Of a stretch of 64,000 nt of DNA, positions 47,216 through 56,922 are shown one piece after another. The notes beneath the pieces were generated by a model. That model ran no database searches and was not told where the DNA came from. It worked only from the letters and a program-made list of their open reading frames with translations. Position 1 is the stretch's first letter. Every line of letters starts with the position of its first letter. Position numbers and translations under genes: made by a program. This DNA comes from Synechococcus sp. MIT S9220 (GTDB lineage: Bacteria; Cyanobacteriota; Cyanobacteriia; PCC-6307; Cyanobiaceae). The DNA lies in assembly GCF_014304815.1 (NCBI RefSeq), contig NZ_CP047958.1, forward strand, positions 682,001 through 746,000, read 5' to 3'.

Positions 47216-49714
47216 ATGGCTCGGTTTGGACTGACTGCTCTGCGTTCGCTGCTGCGCCGTAGTCCCCGTTCTGAAGCCTGGTGTGCTCCGCAAGCCAGCT
47301 GGAGCAGGCCCTTTGGGCTGACCTGGGATCAGCCCTACACGGTCCGTTATGCCAGCAATCTCGACGACGGTCCCAACCACGGCATGCCGCTGGGTGGCTT
47401 CGGGGCTGGCTGCATCGGTCGGGCTCCCGATGGCAATATCAACCTCTGGCATCTCGATGGCGGTGAGCACTGGTTCGGAGTGCTTCCCGACTGTCAGTTC
47501 GCTTTGTTTGAAGACAACGGCAGCAGCCGGCGCGCCCATGCCCTGGCGGTGAAGCCGCAGGCTGATGCCTCCAGACCGGAGGCGGCTGATCCACTTCAGG
47601 CCTGGGACTGGTACCCCGCAAGCACGCAGGAGCGCAGCACGGGAACCTACGCCGCCCGCTATCCGCTCAGTTGGACGCATTACGACGGCGTTTATGACGC
47701 CGATGTGCGTTGTGAAGCCTTCAGCCCGATTCTTCCTGGCGATTACCAGCGCACCAGCTACCCCGTGGCGGTGTTCGTTTGGACCTTGCGCAACCCCACC
47801 AAGAAGCCGCTCAATCTTTCGCTGATGCTGAGCTGGCGCAACAGCTGCGGTTGGTTCACCAACACCGATGCCTCGGCTGAAGTGCATTTCCGCGATGACG
47901 GCAGCCCTGAGCACAACTACGCCCCGGCGATCGGACATACAGAGGGGCAGCGCAACCGCTATGTCGACGATGGAACGTTGCGGGGACTGCTGCTGGAGGG
48001 CAATGTCTCCGCTCCGATTGCTGAAGGCGATGGGCAGTGGTGCATTGCAACAGTCGAGCAACCTGCTGTGAGCATTCAACGCTGCAGCCGCTGGAACCCT
48101 TCAGGTGATGGCAGTGAGCTGTGGAACAGCTTCAGCGACGACGGTTCGATCCCCAACAGCAACAACGATCGCCGCAGTGGCAGCGATGATCCATTGAGTG
48201 CCGCCCTGGCGGTTCGCTGTCAGCTCGCTCCCGGGGAGATCATCGAGATCCCTGTGGTGATCAGCTGGGATCTACCGGTAACGGCATTCGCAACCGGCAG
48301 TCAAGCTCTGCGCCGTTACACCGATTTCTTTGGCACTGGTGGTAACCAGGCTGCGGCGATTGCCGCCGAAGCACTGCGCGACTGGAAGCAGTGGAGGGAG
48401 CAGATCGAAGCCTGGCAGCAGCCGGTGCTGCAGCGCAGTGAGTTGCCCGAGCCGTTAAGGATGGCACTGTTCAATGAGCTCTACGACCTCTGCAGTGGAG
48501 GCAGCCTCTGGAGTGCGGCATCACCGGAGGATCCCCACGGTCGTTTCGGCGTACTGGAGTGCCTCGACTACGCCTGGTATGAAAGCTTGGACGTGCGCCT
48601 CTATGGCTCCTTTGCCTTGCTGCAGCTCTGGCCGGAGCTGGATAAATCGGTGTTGCGTAGCTTCGCGCGTGCCATCCCTGCGGCCGATGCAACTCAGCGA
48701 CCGATTGGTTGGTATTTCACCCAGGGCAAGGGCCGGGTGGAAGCTGATCGCAAGGTGAAGGGCGCAACCCCGCATGATCTCGGCGCTCCCAATGAGCAGC
48801 CCTGGGATGCCACCAACTACACCGCCTACCAAGACTGCAACCTCTGGAAGGATCTCGGCAGCGATTTCGTGTTGCAGGTGTGGCGCACCTACAAGCTGGC
48901 CCCCAGCGGCGAAGATCTGAGTTTTCTGGCGGAGTGCTGGCCAGCTGCCGTTGAAGCGCTGCGCTACCTGAAAACCTTTGATGTGAACAATGATGGTCTG
49001 CCGGATAACGGCGGAGCGCCGGATCAGACCTTCGACGATTGGCCTTTGAAAGGTGTGAGTGCCTATTGCGGTGCACTCTGGATCGCTGCTTTGGAGGCGG
49101 CGTTGGCGATCGCCCAGACGCTGCAGCTCAAAACCGGATTGGAGACCTCCTCCGAGCAGCACGAGTTCGGCTGCTGGTTGGAGCAATCACGCAGCAATTT
49201 CGACAAGCTGCTTTGGAACGGCGAGTTCTACGACATTGATGCCGAGAGTGGCACGCCGGTTGTGATGGCGGATCAGCTCTGCGGTGATTTCTATGCCCGC
49301 TTGCTCGGGCTGGAGCCTGTGGTGAGCGAAGCCAACAGCCGCAGCACCCTCAAAGCGGTGAAAGACGCCTGCTTTGAAAAATTCGAAGGCGGAACGTTGG
49401 GTATGGCTAATGGTCTGCGCCGTGATGGCACACCACTGGACCCCAATGGCACCCATCCGCTTGAGGTGTGGACTGGCATCAACTTCGGCATCGCCAGCTA
49501 TTTCCAGCTGATGGGCGAAGCGCATACAGCGGAAGCAATTTGCTCAGCGGTGGTGAACCAGGTGTACTCGGGTGGGCTGCAGTTCCGCACGCCCGAAGCG
49601 ATCACTGCTGTGAACACCTTCCGCGCTTGCCATTACCTCAGGGCGATGGCGATCTGGGGGCTCTGGGCGACCCAAACTAATTGGGAATTGATTCCCGGTT
49701 CAGAAAAAATCTAG
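47216..49714 (+). CDS. GH116 (GBA2-like) beta-glucosidase family protein
   Basis: An 832-residue protein with the GH116/DUF608 outline: GMPLGGFGAGCIGRAPDGNI, a beta-rich N-terminal half, and an (alpha/alpha)6 C-terminal half. FGVLECLDYAWYESLDVRLY around E448 (expected nucleophile) and APDQTFDDWPLKGVSAYCG (DQTFDDW at 603-609, expected acid/base) match GBA2 and bacterial GH116 enzymes. It should cleave beta-glucosides or similar from glycolipids or oligosaccharides. No signal peptide is obvious, so it is probably cytoplasmic. Confidence 0.9.
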   Translation: MARFGLTALRSLLRRSPRSEAWCAPQASWSRPFGLTWDQPYTVRYASNLDDGPNHGMPLGGFGAGCIGRAPDGNINLWHLDGGEHWFGVLPDCQFALFEDNGSSRRAHALAVKPQADASRPEAADPLQAWDWYPASTQERSTGTYAARYPLSWTHYDGVYDADVRCEAFSPILPGDYQRTSYPVAVFVWTLRNPTKKPLNLSLMLSWRNSCGWFTNTDASAEVHFRDDGSPEHNYAPAIGHTEGQRNRYVDDGTLRGLLLEGNVSAPIAEGDGQWCIATVEQPAVSIQRCSRWNPSGDGSELWNSFSDDGSIPNSNNDRRSGSDDPLSAALAVRCQLAPGEIIEIPVVISWDLPVTAFATGSQALRRYTDFFGTGGNQAAAIAAEALRDWKQWREQIEAWQQPVLQRSELPEPLRMALFNELYDLCSGGSLWSAASPEDPHGRFGVLECLDYAWYESLDVRLYGSFALLQLWPELDKSVLRSFARAIPAADATQRPIGWYFTQGKGRVEADRKVKGATPHDLGAPNEQPWDATNYTAYQDCNLWKDLGSDFVLQVWRTYKLAPSGEDLSFLAECWPAAVEALRYLKTFDVNNDGLPDNGGAPDQTFDDWPLKGVSAYCGALWIAALEAALAIAQTLQLKTGLETSSEQHEFGCWLEQSRSNFDKLLWNGEFYDIDAESGTPVVMADQLCGDFYARLLGLEPVVSEANSRSTLKAVKDACFEKFEGGTLGMANGLRRDGTPLDPNGTHPLEVWTGINFGIASYFQLMGEAHTAEAICSAVVNQVYSGGLQFRTPEAITAVNTFRACHYLRAMAIWGLWATQTNWELIPGSEKI

Positions 49715-49905
49715 ATGGTGGAAGTGATATTGGTGAAAAAAAACTGATCTAGTGATTCGTCTTTCAATATTTTATTGTTCGACCAGGTATCGCCACGTGG
49801 TGATCCCAAAAGTGCGAACTCTTTCCAAGGACCGCTTTAAGCCTTCACTAGCAGTTGATCTTTTTAGGCTTATCGTTAGGATTTTCAATAGCCTTTCTAG
49901 AACAA

Positions 49906-51831
49906 GTGAATAAGACCGTCACCGTAAATACTGCCAGCCTGTCGCTTGGGTTGGTGCTGTCTTTTGCTGGTTGTTTAAGTCTAAGCGCAAAAGCGGCCAA
50001 CTATTTTCAAATTATTGAATATGATGGTAAAGAGTATTGTGTTAAGAGTGGAACTGGTTCTTATTATTTTGCCGGCACTAATGTCGATGCTGCGAACTTA
50101 AACCCGCCAAATAATACGACAAATGGACGTGCTCTATATTCTGAAGTAATACCAACCAACACTGCTACAAACAATAAAGGCACTCAGGGAGCAGTTACTA
50201 ATAAAAATCATTGGAGCGCTGCCAGTTCAGCCGTGTCGCCATGGGGGTTCGCGGAGTATCAAACTGGCAATAAGAATAAGTTTGCTCAATCTGTTTCCGA
50301 GCAAATACCAAATCTAAGGGTCGCTAGTGGCGTTGGGGGCTCAAATAGATTGAGAGGTTATTTTGAAGGCATATATCAAGATCACGTTAGCGATAACCTG
50401 GTAAAAGAATACAAAGTAAAAAATACCGCTTTTGTTGTTGGGATGAGCAACTGCGTTGATGATGAAGGCTCAGATGATATCGGAGAAATAATCGTTGAAT
50501 TAAATTCTGAAGATCCCAGTCTGGTGGATGCTTTGATGGATAAGCTTGCTGGCTCTAGCGTGGCTGAGCGACGAGAACTCTTGGGTGATGCCACTAGTTC
50601 ATTGCTGATTCCCCGAAATGTAATTGCTGCAGGAGGATTGGTTACGCAGGCCTTCAGTAATGATCTCGCTGACACAATTCTGGAACGTTTGCCGACTCGT
50701 TCTCTTGTGGAAGTTGACGAGGTTGTTGTTGAGACTGAAGAAGTGGAAGAGGAGAATGATCCTTCTGTTGAGCCAGTACGCGGACTGTGGATGAAGGATG
50801 GTGAGCTTGATGATCAAGAGGCTTCGGCTTACTTGGATGATACTTTGATTGCCTCTACTGAGCGATTGGAGGTCGGAGGAATCAGCTATGTTGAAGATGC
50901 GGATCCAAGAAGTGTTTTTCTTGATGACGGGATGCGGGCCTGGGTGAGAAGTTTTGCTGGCAGTATGTCTCCGTTCAGAACCGGCGGTCTTGAAAAGAAC
51001 GGTATTTATTATCCCGGCGTTTACAACGATTTTTATTCAACCCATGGCGGGGTTATTGTGGGTGTTGATGCCCCTGTAGCCGATAAGTTGCAATTGGGTG
51101 TTTTTGGTCATTACGGCAGAATCTCACTCAATCAGTTTGCTGGTGAAAATACCGGTAAAGGTTCTTGGAATCCATCAGGCTTGGGTGGAGGTTTTTCAGC
51201 CTCTTATGTAGATCAAGGTTTTTACGTGCAAGGGCTTTTTGGAGCGACTGCATTTTCAGGAGACAACAAGCGACAGGTTTTTCTTTCTGGAGTGATTGAT
51301 GAGACCTATACAGCAACAAAGAATACGACGTCTTTTGTCGGCGCTTTGCGTGTGGGCGCTCCCTTGATGTGGGGTAACGCCATTGTTGAGCCACAGTTGA
51401 CGATAATATGGAATGGCAATAACGACTCTGCATACACAGAAAAAGGGCGCTATGACGCGTTGGCGTTGAAGCTTGATTCTTATTCAGACAATTTTCTGCG
51501 TACATCTCTCGGTTCCAAATTTGCCTGGCCGATTGCCTACGATAATGGCAATATGTTTACCCCTTCAGTGCGCGTTGCTTGGTTGGCAGATTGGAACACT
51601 GGTAATGGCGATGTTTCTTACAAGCGTGCCAATACAGACAACCCAGTCACAGCAAAAATTCCATCCAATCAAGAGATGGAAAACGGAGTTTTGCTTGAGG
51701 CAGGAGTTGATTATTCGATTTTCAGCAGTGAATCATCTTCTTGGATGATTTATGGCAAAGGTGGAGCCAAGATTTGGTTCAATAAATCACCGGACTGGCG
51801 CGCCAGTGGAGGATTGACCTTCCGCTTCTGA
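49906..51831 (+). CDS. Autotransporter-domain-like outer membrane protein
   Basis: From GTG 49906 (NKTVTVNTASLSLGLVLSFA) a signal peptide ends near SAKAA. The N-terminal 300 residues lack a recognised domain. From about 360 to 641 the pattern is an autotransporter-like beta barrel (GGVIVGVDAPVADKLQLGVF, GLGGGFSASYVDQGFYVQGL, LLEAGVDYSIFSSESSSWMI, WRASGGLTFRF with terminal Phe). An acidic Val/Glu linker (VVVETEEVEEENDPSVEP) separates the parts. The gene is markedly AT-richer than its neighbours. TTG 49855 is an alternative start. Confidence 0.7.
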   Translation: MNKTVTVNTASLSLGLVLSFAGCLSLSAKAANYFQIIEYDGKEYCVKSGTGSYYFAGTNVDAANLNPPNNTTNGRALYSEVIPTNTATNNKGTQGAVTNKNHWSAASSAVSPWGFAEYQTGNKNKFAQSVSEQIPNLRVASGVGGSNRLRGYFEGIYQDHVSDNLVKEYKVKNTAFVVGMSNCVDDEGSDDIGEIIVELNSEDPSLVDALMDKLAGSSVAERRELLGDATSSLLIPRNVIAAGGLVTQAFSNDLADTILERLPTRSLVEVDEVVVETEEVEEENDPSVEPVRGLWMKDGELDDQEASAYLDDTLIASTERLEVGGISYVEDADPRSVFLDDGMRAWVRSFAGSMSPFRTGGLEKNGIYYPGVYNDFYSTHGGVIVGVDAPVADKLQLGVFGHYGRISLNQFAGENTGKGSWNPSGLGGGFSASYVDQGFYVQGLFGATAFSGDNKRQVFLSGVIDETYTATKNTTSFVGALRVGAPLMWGNAIVEPQLTIIWNGNNDSAYTEKGRYDALALKLDSYSDNFLRTSLGSKFAWPIAYDNGNMFTPSVRVAWLADWNTGNGDVSYKRANTDNPVTAKIPSNQEMENGVLLEAGVDYSIFSSESSSWMIYGKGGAKIWFNKSPDWRASGGLTFRF

Positions 51832-51895
51832 CTCAAGCTAAGTAGGGACTGAAAGCACAACAGTTTCTCATCAGGCGAGCGATTTGATAGCCGAT

Positions 51896-52021
51896 TTGGA
51901 TTCGGTATTAGCTATTGCCCAGATGTTGCAGCTCAAAACCAGAGCAGCTCTAAACCAGATTGGAGACTTCTGCTGAGAAGAATGAGTTCAGCGGCTGGTT
52001 GGAGCAATCGCACATCAATTT
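51896..52021 (+). pseudogene. Decayed fragment of the GH116 gene
   Basis: These bases resemble 49092-49201 of the GH116 gene. Shared runs include GCCCAGA, TTGCAGCTCAAAACC-like, GATTGGAGAC and GGCTGGTTGGAGCAATC. The copy has in-frame stops, an insertion of about 16 bases and many substitutions. It lies on the far side of the autotransporter gene. It is a non-coding relic of a second GH116 copy or of a partial duplication. Confidence 0.7.
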
Positions 52022-52026
52022 GTGGA

Positions 52027-52506
52027 TCAGCTGAGATCAATGTGCAGTGATTTGCTGAGCGGTAGCGTTTTGTGATCGCTCTGGTTGGTGTCTGCCAGTT
52101 CAAGGTTGAAAAACAATGCAGACGGGGCTTCGAAGAGGGGGCCCGCATGCCAGGTGCCCAGGTGCAACTTGATGCCCTCGCAGGGATTCACTTTTAACAA
52201 CCATGCGGCTGAGGCATCGAGCACGGGCCCTTGGGTCTCCGGTGCTGCCAACAGCATCCAGAACGGCCGGCCTTCGGCAGAGCTCAGGCATTGTGTCGCT
52301 TGCTTGTGGCATGTCATCGCTGTGATCGGTTGCGGGCGACGTCGAATGCGCATCACGTAGTAACGCAGCTGGCCTGGGCCGAATCTCAGCTCAGCATCCT
52401 GGTCACCAGTTGGGGTCATGTCGTCGACTTCACGCAGGCCTGTGCCGCAGGCTTCAAGCCGCGGATCCAGCAAGCACGCCGCTTTGAGTGGTTCATGACT
52501 AATCAT
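52027..52506 (-). CDS. Ureidoglycolate lyase-like protein
   Basis: From ATG 52506 (MISHEPLKAACLLDPRLEAC) the 159-residue product has FGPGQLRYYVMRIRRRPQPI, MTCHKQATQCLSSAEGRPFW and KLHLGTWHAGPLFEAPSALF. The GTWH segment and cupin-like pattern fit ureidoglycolate lyase (AllA), which releases urea and glyoxylate in purine/allantoin use. No other allantoin gene is in this window, so the substrate may differ. It is divergent from the DUF3122 gene. Confidence 0.65.
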   Translation of the reverse strand: MISHEPLKAACLLDPRLEACGTGLREVDDMTPTGDQDAELRFGPGQLRYYVMRIRRRPQPITAMTCHKQATQCLSSAEGRPFWMLLAAPETQGPVLDASAAWLLKVNPCEGIKLHLGTWHAGPLFEAPSALFFNLELADTNQSDHKTLPLSKSLHIDLS

Positions 52507-52530
52507 GGACACACCATCCATGCTCTGTTC

Positions 52531-53028
52531 ATGCTCGCGCTGCGCCGTTTGTTCTGCACTTTGCTGGTTGCCGTGATGCTGCTGCTGCTCACCCCGGCAG
52601 CGGCCAGTGCACAGGTGCATGAGCATCAAGATGAAAATGGTGCTCCGATGCTGCGCAGCCTGGAAAGCTTGCGAGATCTCGATTATCAGAGTTGGCAGGC
52701 TGTGGCCTATCGGGTAGGCAAGCCGGGTAATCCAGTGGTGCTGCGCATTGTTGGCTACCCGGGCAAGATGCGCCTCGATCACCCCACGTCATTGTTGGTG
52801 CAGGCCGGCGTGAAGGAATGGCAGCTCGACGACATCACCCTTGATAACCCTGTTCTGGCCAGCGACGGCCGCGAGGCAGCTGTGGAATTTGCCCTTGATC
52901 CATTGCTGAATGACCTCACCAACAAGCGACCGTTACGCCTCTTCTTGCCCGGTGTGTTCAATGAAATGCCCGTGCCTCCCTACGTGGTGGCTGAGTGGCG
53001 TGATGTGCAGACCGAGCCGCTGAGCTGA
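52531..53028 (+). CDS. DUF3122 protein, exported
   Basis: From ATG 52531 (MLALRRLFCTLLVAVMLLLL) a signal peptide ends at ASA, leaving about 137 residues (HEHQDENGAPMLRSLESLRD, SWQAVAYRVGKPGNPVVLRI, AEWRDVQTEP). The features fit the cyanobacterial DUF3122 family, of unknown function. The stop and the ribD start share TGATG, so the two are translated together. Confidence 0.8.
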   Translation: MLALRRLFCTLLVAVMLLLLTPAAASAQVHEHQDENGAPMLRSLESLRDLDYQSWQAVAYRVGKPGNPVVLRIVGYPGKMRLDHPTSLLVQAGVKEWQLDDITLDNPVLASDGREAAVEFALDPLLNDLTNKRPLRLFLPGVFNEMPVPPYVVAEWRDVQTEPLS

Positions 53029-54158
53029 TGGCGGGTCTGGCCCAACCGGAGCAGCGTTGGATTCCCTGGATGCGCCGGGCTCTACAGCTGGCGGCTCTGG
53101 CGGAAGGCCGCACAAGTCCCAACCCGCTGGTGGGAGCGGTTGTGCTGGATTCAGACGGCCGCTTGGTGGGTGAAGGTTTCCATGCGCGCGCCGGTCAGCC
53201 CCATGCCGAACCTGGAGCCCTCAAGCAGGCTGGCGAAGCCGCCCGTGGCGGCACGATCGTGGTCACGCTCGAGCCCTGCTGTCACCAGGGCAGAACACCT
53301 CCTTGCACTGAGGCGATCCTTGCCGCTGGCATCCAGCGGGTTGTGGTGGCGCTCACTGACCCTGATCCGCGCGTAGCCGGTGGTGGCTTGCAACGTCTGC
53401 GTGATGCCGGTTTGGAGGTGATCAGCGGAATCCTGGAGTCAGAAGCCGCCCATCAGAACCGGGCCTTTGTGCATCGGGTGTGCACGGGTCGTCCCTGGGG
53501 GGTGCTCAAGTGGGCGATGAGCCTGGATGGGCGCACGGCGCTGCCGAATGGCGCCAGTCAGTGGATCAGTGGTCCGCCGGCGCGGGCCTGGGTGCATCAA
53601 CTCAGAGCGCAGTGCGACGCGGTGATCGTGGGTGGTGGCACCGTGCGTGCCGACGATCCGCTGCTCACCAGCCGAGGTCGCCGCACGCCCGAACCGCTGC
53701 GAGTTGTGCTCAGCCGCAGTCTTGATTTACCTGAGGCCGCACAGCTGTGGCAGCAGGATGTTGCTTCCACCTTGGTGGTCCACGCATTCTCCGAAACGGT
53801 GGAGCCCCAGGCCAACAGATTGGCTGCTTTGCAAGCTCAGGGGGTGGAGCTGCAGAGCCTCGATCGCAGTGAGCCTGAATTCCTGCTGAATGAACTTGCA
53901 CGCCGTGGTTGCAATCGGGTGCTGTGGGAATGCGGTCCGGGTCTGGCGTCAGCGGCGTTGCAACAGGGTTGTGTGCAAGAGATTGCCGCCGTGATTGCTC
54001 CCAAGCTGCTGGGTGGAGAGTTGGCGCGAACGCCTCTAGGCGATCTGGGCTTCACGGCGATGGATCAGGTGCTGAGTTTGAACTGTGAGCCAGGGCTGAG
54101 CCTGGGTCACGACCTGCTGCTGAAAGCGCAACTCAGTTCTTGCGCAGCTCCGAACTGA
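53028..54158 (+). CDS. ribD: Bifunctional riboflavin deaminase/reductase
   Basis: A 376-residue protein. The deaminase domain has the HAEPGAL zinc motif and EPCCHQGRTPPC; the reductase domain has VLKWAMSLDGRTALP, QWISGPPARAWVHQLRAQCD and GGGTVRADDPLLTSR. It makes 5-amino-6-ribitylamino-uracil phosphate from the GTP-derived pyrimidine, an early riboflavin step. It overlaps the DUF3122 stop and its 3' end overlaps the ion channel gene by 26 bp. Confidence 0.96.
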   Translation: MAGLAQPEQRWIPWMRRALQLAALAEGRTSPNPLVGAVVLDSDGRLVGEGFHARAGQPHAEPGALKQAGEAARGGTIVVTLEPCCHQGRTPPCTEAILAAGIQRVVVALTDPDPRVAGGGLQRLRDAGLEVISGILESEAAHQNRAFVHRVCTGRPWGVLKWAMSLDGRTALPNGASQWISGPPARAWVHQLRAQCDAVIVGGGTVRADDPLLTSRGRRTPEPLRVVLSRSLDLPEAAQLWQQDVASTLVVHAFSETVEPQANRLAALQAQGVELQSLDRSEPEFLLNELARRGCNRVLWECGPGLASAALQQGCVQEIAAVIAPKLLGGELARTPLGDLGFTAMDQVLSLNCEPGLSLGHDLLLKAQLSSCAAPN

Positions 54159-54888
54159 ACCGGCCGATCAGGATTCCCATCACCACAGCCAGATACAGCT
54201 GGCCCACCACTCCTGTGCTGACCGCCAGCATGCGAGCTAAAGGGTGAACCGGAGTGATGTCGCCGAATCCCAGTGTCGTGAGACAGATGAACGCGAAATA
54301 GTTGATCTGCGCAAATGCTGGAGTGAAATGCAGCACGCTGGAATTGCCCACCACATCGACCCCTGGAAGGGCGACTGGCTCGAAGCTGCCGGGCTGAATC
54401 GTTTCGACACCACTCATCACCAAACCAGAGGTCAGCCCAAGCAGGAGGTAACCAGCGGCTGCTCCCATGAGCACTTGTGTGTTCACGCGTTGTTCGCTGG
54501 CCAGTCGTTTCACGAGGCGTACCACGCTCCAGCCCACCAGCAGGCTCCAGCTCACCACCAGTGGGATGGCACTGAGGCGCCAGTGAACAGGCGTCAATAA
54601 CCACCAAAGCTGAGTGAGCAGCGCAATGACCCCCAGCGCCTGATACATCCGGTCGTGCAGTCTCAGCACGTGTTTGCGCAGCATCACCAGCTGGGTGAGC
54701 AGCAGCGCGATCAAGGCATAACCCAGGTTGCCTAGCCAGGTGATGCGAGGGAAGGCGAAGCTCGCCATCACCAGTAGGCAGAGCAGCAGTAACAACTGAT
54801 AGATCGCTTCCTTTCTCTGAGTGCGACCGCGTTCCGATTCCACTGTGATTGATTCGCTTACGACGAGGATGCCGAGGTTTGCAGGCAC
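54133..54888 (-). CDS. Potassium channel-like protein
   Basis: A 251-residue protein with about six helices. The pore region reads NYFAFICLTTLGFGDITPVH, where TTLGFGD is a slightly altered TxGYGD selectivity filter (Phe in place of Tyr). The C-terminal AVSTGVVGQLYLAVVMGILIG is the last helix. A two-TM or six-TM K+ channel is likely, located in the inner membrane. Its end overlaps ribD by 26 bp, convergent. Confidence 0.75.
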   Translation of the reverse strand: MPANLGILVVSESITVESERGRTQRKEAIYQLLLLLCLLVMASFAFPRITWLGNLGYALIALLLTQLVMLRKHVLRLHDRMYQALGVIALLTQLWWLLTPVHWRLSAIPLVVSWSLLVGWSVVRLVKRLASEQRVNTQVLMGAAAGYLLLGLTSGLVMSGVETIQPGSFEPVALPGVDVVGNSSVLHFTPAFAQINYFAFICLTTLGFGDITPVHPLARMLAVSTGVVGQLYLAVVMGILIGRFSSELRKN

Positions 54889-54992
54889 AGGCGAGCATCA
54901 GCGCAATGATGCGTCGTTCGGTTCTCCGCCATCGCGCTGCGACCAGGCTTGGGATCTCGGCTTTAGCCTGACCGCAGCACAGGACGTGATTT

Positions 54993-56870
54993 ATGCCGAT
55001 CCGCGAGGACGACAACCGCCCCAACCGCCGCTTTGGAATCCTCAACCTGGTGCTGATCGGTTTTGGAGTGTTGCTGCTGATTAGCAGCTTCATTCCCAAT
55101 CAGGGCATGCAGCAGGTTCCACGCGTGCCTTACTCCCTGTTTATTGATCAGGTGAACGACGGTGCTGTGAAGCGCGCTTACATCACTCAGGATCAGATTC
55201 GTTACGAGCTCTCTGAAGCCGAAGAGGGAGCGCCGTCGGTGCTGGCTACGACGCCGATCTTTGACATGGATCTGCCTCAGCGCCTGGAGACCAAGGGCGT
55301 TGAGTTCGCCGCGGCACCGCCGAAGAAGCCCAATATTTTCACCACGATTCTCAGCTGGGTGGTTCCCCCGCTGATTTTCATCCTCGTGCTCCAGTTCTTT
55401 GCACGCCGCTCCATGGGAGGTGGTGGAGCCCAGGGAGCCCTGAATTTCACCAAGAGCAAGGCCAAGGTCTACGTGCCCGACGAGCAGTCGCGGGTCACCT
55501 TTGCCGATGTGGCCGGTGTTGATGAGGCCAAGGACGAACTGGCTGAGATCGTTGATTTCCTCAAGTCGTCGGATCGCTACACCGAGATCGGTGCCCGGAT
55601 TCCCAAAGGTGTGCTCTTGGTTGGCCCTCCCGGAACTGGTAAGACGCTGCTTTCCAAAGCAGTCGCTGGAGAGGCGGGTGTGCCCTTCTTCATCATCAGC
55701 GGTTCGGAATTCGTTGAGCTGTTCGTTGGTGCTGGTGCCGCTCGCGTCCGCGATTTGTTTGAGCAGGCCAAGAAGAACGCTCCTTGCATCATTTTCATCG
55801 ACGAATTGGATGCCATCGGTAAAAGCCGTTCCGGCTCGATGGGTGTTGTGGGCGGCAACGATGAGCGGGAGCAAACCCTCAACCAGCTGCTCACCGAGAT
55901 GGATGGCTTTGCCTCCAAGGACAAGCCGGTGATCGTGTTGGCAGCCACCAACCAACCGGAAGTGTTGGACGCCGCTCTGCTGCGTCCCGGCCGCTTCGAT
56001 CGCCAGGTGCTGGTGGATCGTCCCGATCTCTCTGGCCGTAAGACCATCCTGGAGATCTACGCCAAGAAAGTGAAGCTGGCCGACGAGGTCGATCTCGACC
56101 GTATTGCTCAGGCCACCAGTGGCTTTGCCGGGGCAGACCTCGCCAACCTCGTGAACGAGGCCGCACTCTTGGCTGCCCGTGCCATGCGCACCAAGGTGGA
56201 GCAGCAGGATCTCGGTGAGGCGATTGAACGCGTCGTTGCCGGTCTGGAGAAGAAGAGCCGTGTCCTCCAGGACGATGAAAAGAAGGTGGTGGCCTATCAC
56301 GAGGTGGGTCACGCCATCGTCGGTCACCTGATGCCTGGTGGCAGCAAGGTGGCCAAGATCTCGATCGTGCCCCGTGGCATGAGTGCACTGGGCTACACAT
56401 TGCAGCTCCCCACCGAAGAACGCTTCCTCAACTCCAGGGAAGAACTCCAAGGCCAGATCGCCACACTGCTGGGTGGTCGCTCAGCCGAGGAGGTGGTGTT
56501 CGGAAAGGTCACCACCGGTGCATCCAACGATCTGCAGCGAGCCACAGACATCGCCGAGCAGATGGTGGGCACCTACGGCATGAGTGAAACCCTCGGACCA
56601 TTGGCCTACGACAAGCAGGGAGGTGGGCGTTTCCTTGGCGGCAACAACAACCCTCGCCGCACAGTCAGTGATGCCACGGCTCAGGCCATCGACAAAGAAG
56701 TGCGAGCTCTTGTCGACACCGCCCATGATCAGGCCCTCACGATCCTGCGTCAGAACATGGCTCTGCTGGAGACCATCTCTCAGAAGATTCTCGAGAAGGA
56801 AGTGATTGAAGGCGACGAGCTCAAAGAGATGCTTGATGCCAGCGTCATGCCTGAGGCAATTGCCGCCTGA
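54993..56870 (+). CDS. ftsH: ATP-dependent zinc metalloprotease FtsH
   Basis: A 625-residue protein. An N-terminal membrane helix ([16 protein letters not shown]) and a second ([16 protein letters not shown]) flank a periplasmic or lumenal part. The AAA domain has [31 protein letters not shown] and [25 protein letters not shown] at residues 436-440 is the zinc site. It degrades damaged membrane proteins, including photosystem II D1. The clone belongs to the thylakoid-type FtsHs by appearance, but I cannot assign a specific paralogue number. Confidence 0.97.
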   Translation: MPIREDDNRPNRRFGILNLVLIGFGVLLLISSFIPNQGMQQVPRVPYSLFIDQVNDGAVKRAYITQDQIRYELSEAEEGAPSVLATTPIFDMDLPQRLETKGVEFAAAPPKKPNIFTTILSWVVPPLIFILVLQFFARRSMGGGGAQGALNFTKSKAKVYVPDEQSRVTFADVAGVDEAKDELAEIVDFLKSSDRYTEIGARIPKGVLLVGPPGTGKTLLSKAVAGEAGVPFFIISGSEFVELFVGAGAARVRDLFEQAKKNAPCIIFIDELDAIGKSRSGSMGVVGGNDEREQTLNQLLTEMDGFASKDKPVIVLAATNQPEVLDAALLRPGRFDRQVLVDRPDLSGRKTILEIYAKKVKLADEVDLDRIAQATSGFAGADLANLVNEAALLAARAMRTKVEQQDLGEAIERVVAGLEKKSRVLQDDEKKVVAYHEVGHAIVGHLMPGGSKVAKISIVPRGMSALGYTLQLPTEERFLNSREELQGQIATLLGGRSAEEVVFGKVTTGASNDLQRATDIAEQMVGTYGMSETLGPLAYDKQGGGRFLGGNNNPRRTVSDATAQAIDKEVRALVDTAHDQALTILRQNMALLETISQKILEKEVIEGDELKEMLDASVMPEAIAA

Positions 56871-56922
56871 GGCTTGACGGATTCACTGTTTGTCCCCGAT
56901 AACGTTCCTTTGAAGTCAGTCC

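Noticed and set aside
46964-48079. A 371-codon minus-strand frame opposite the GH116 gene
   Set aside because: Shadow frame; the plus-strand has the GH116 motifs.
54963-56450. A 495-codon frame on the minus strand opposite ftsH
   Set aside because: It lies wholly in the shadow of ftsH, has a His/Gly/Gln-rich composition without motifs, and arises from GC-rich third positions of the real gene.
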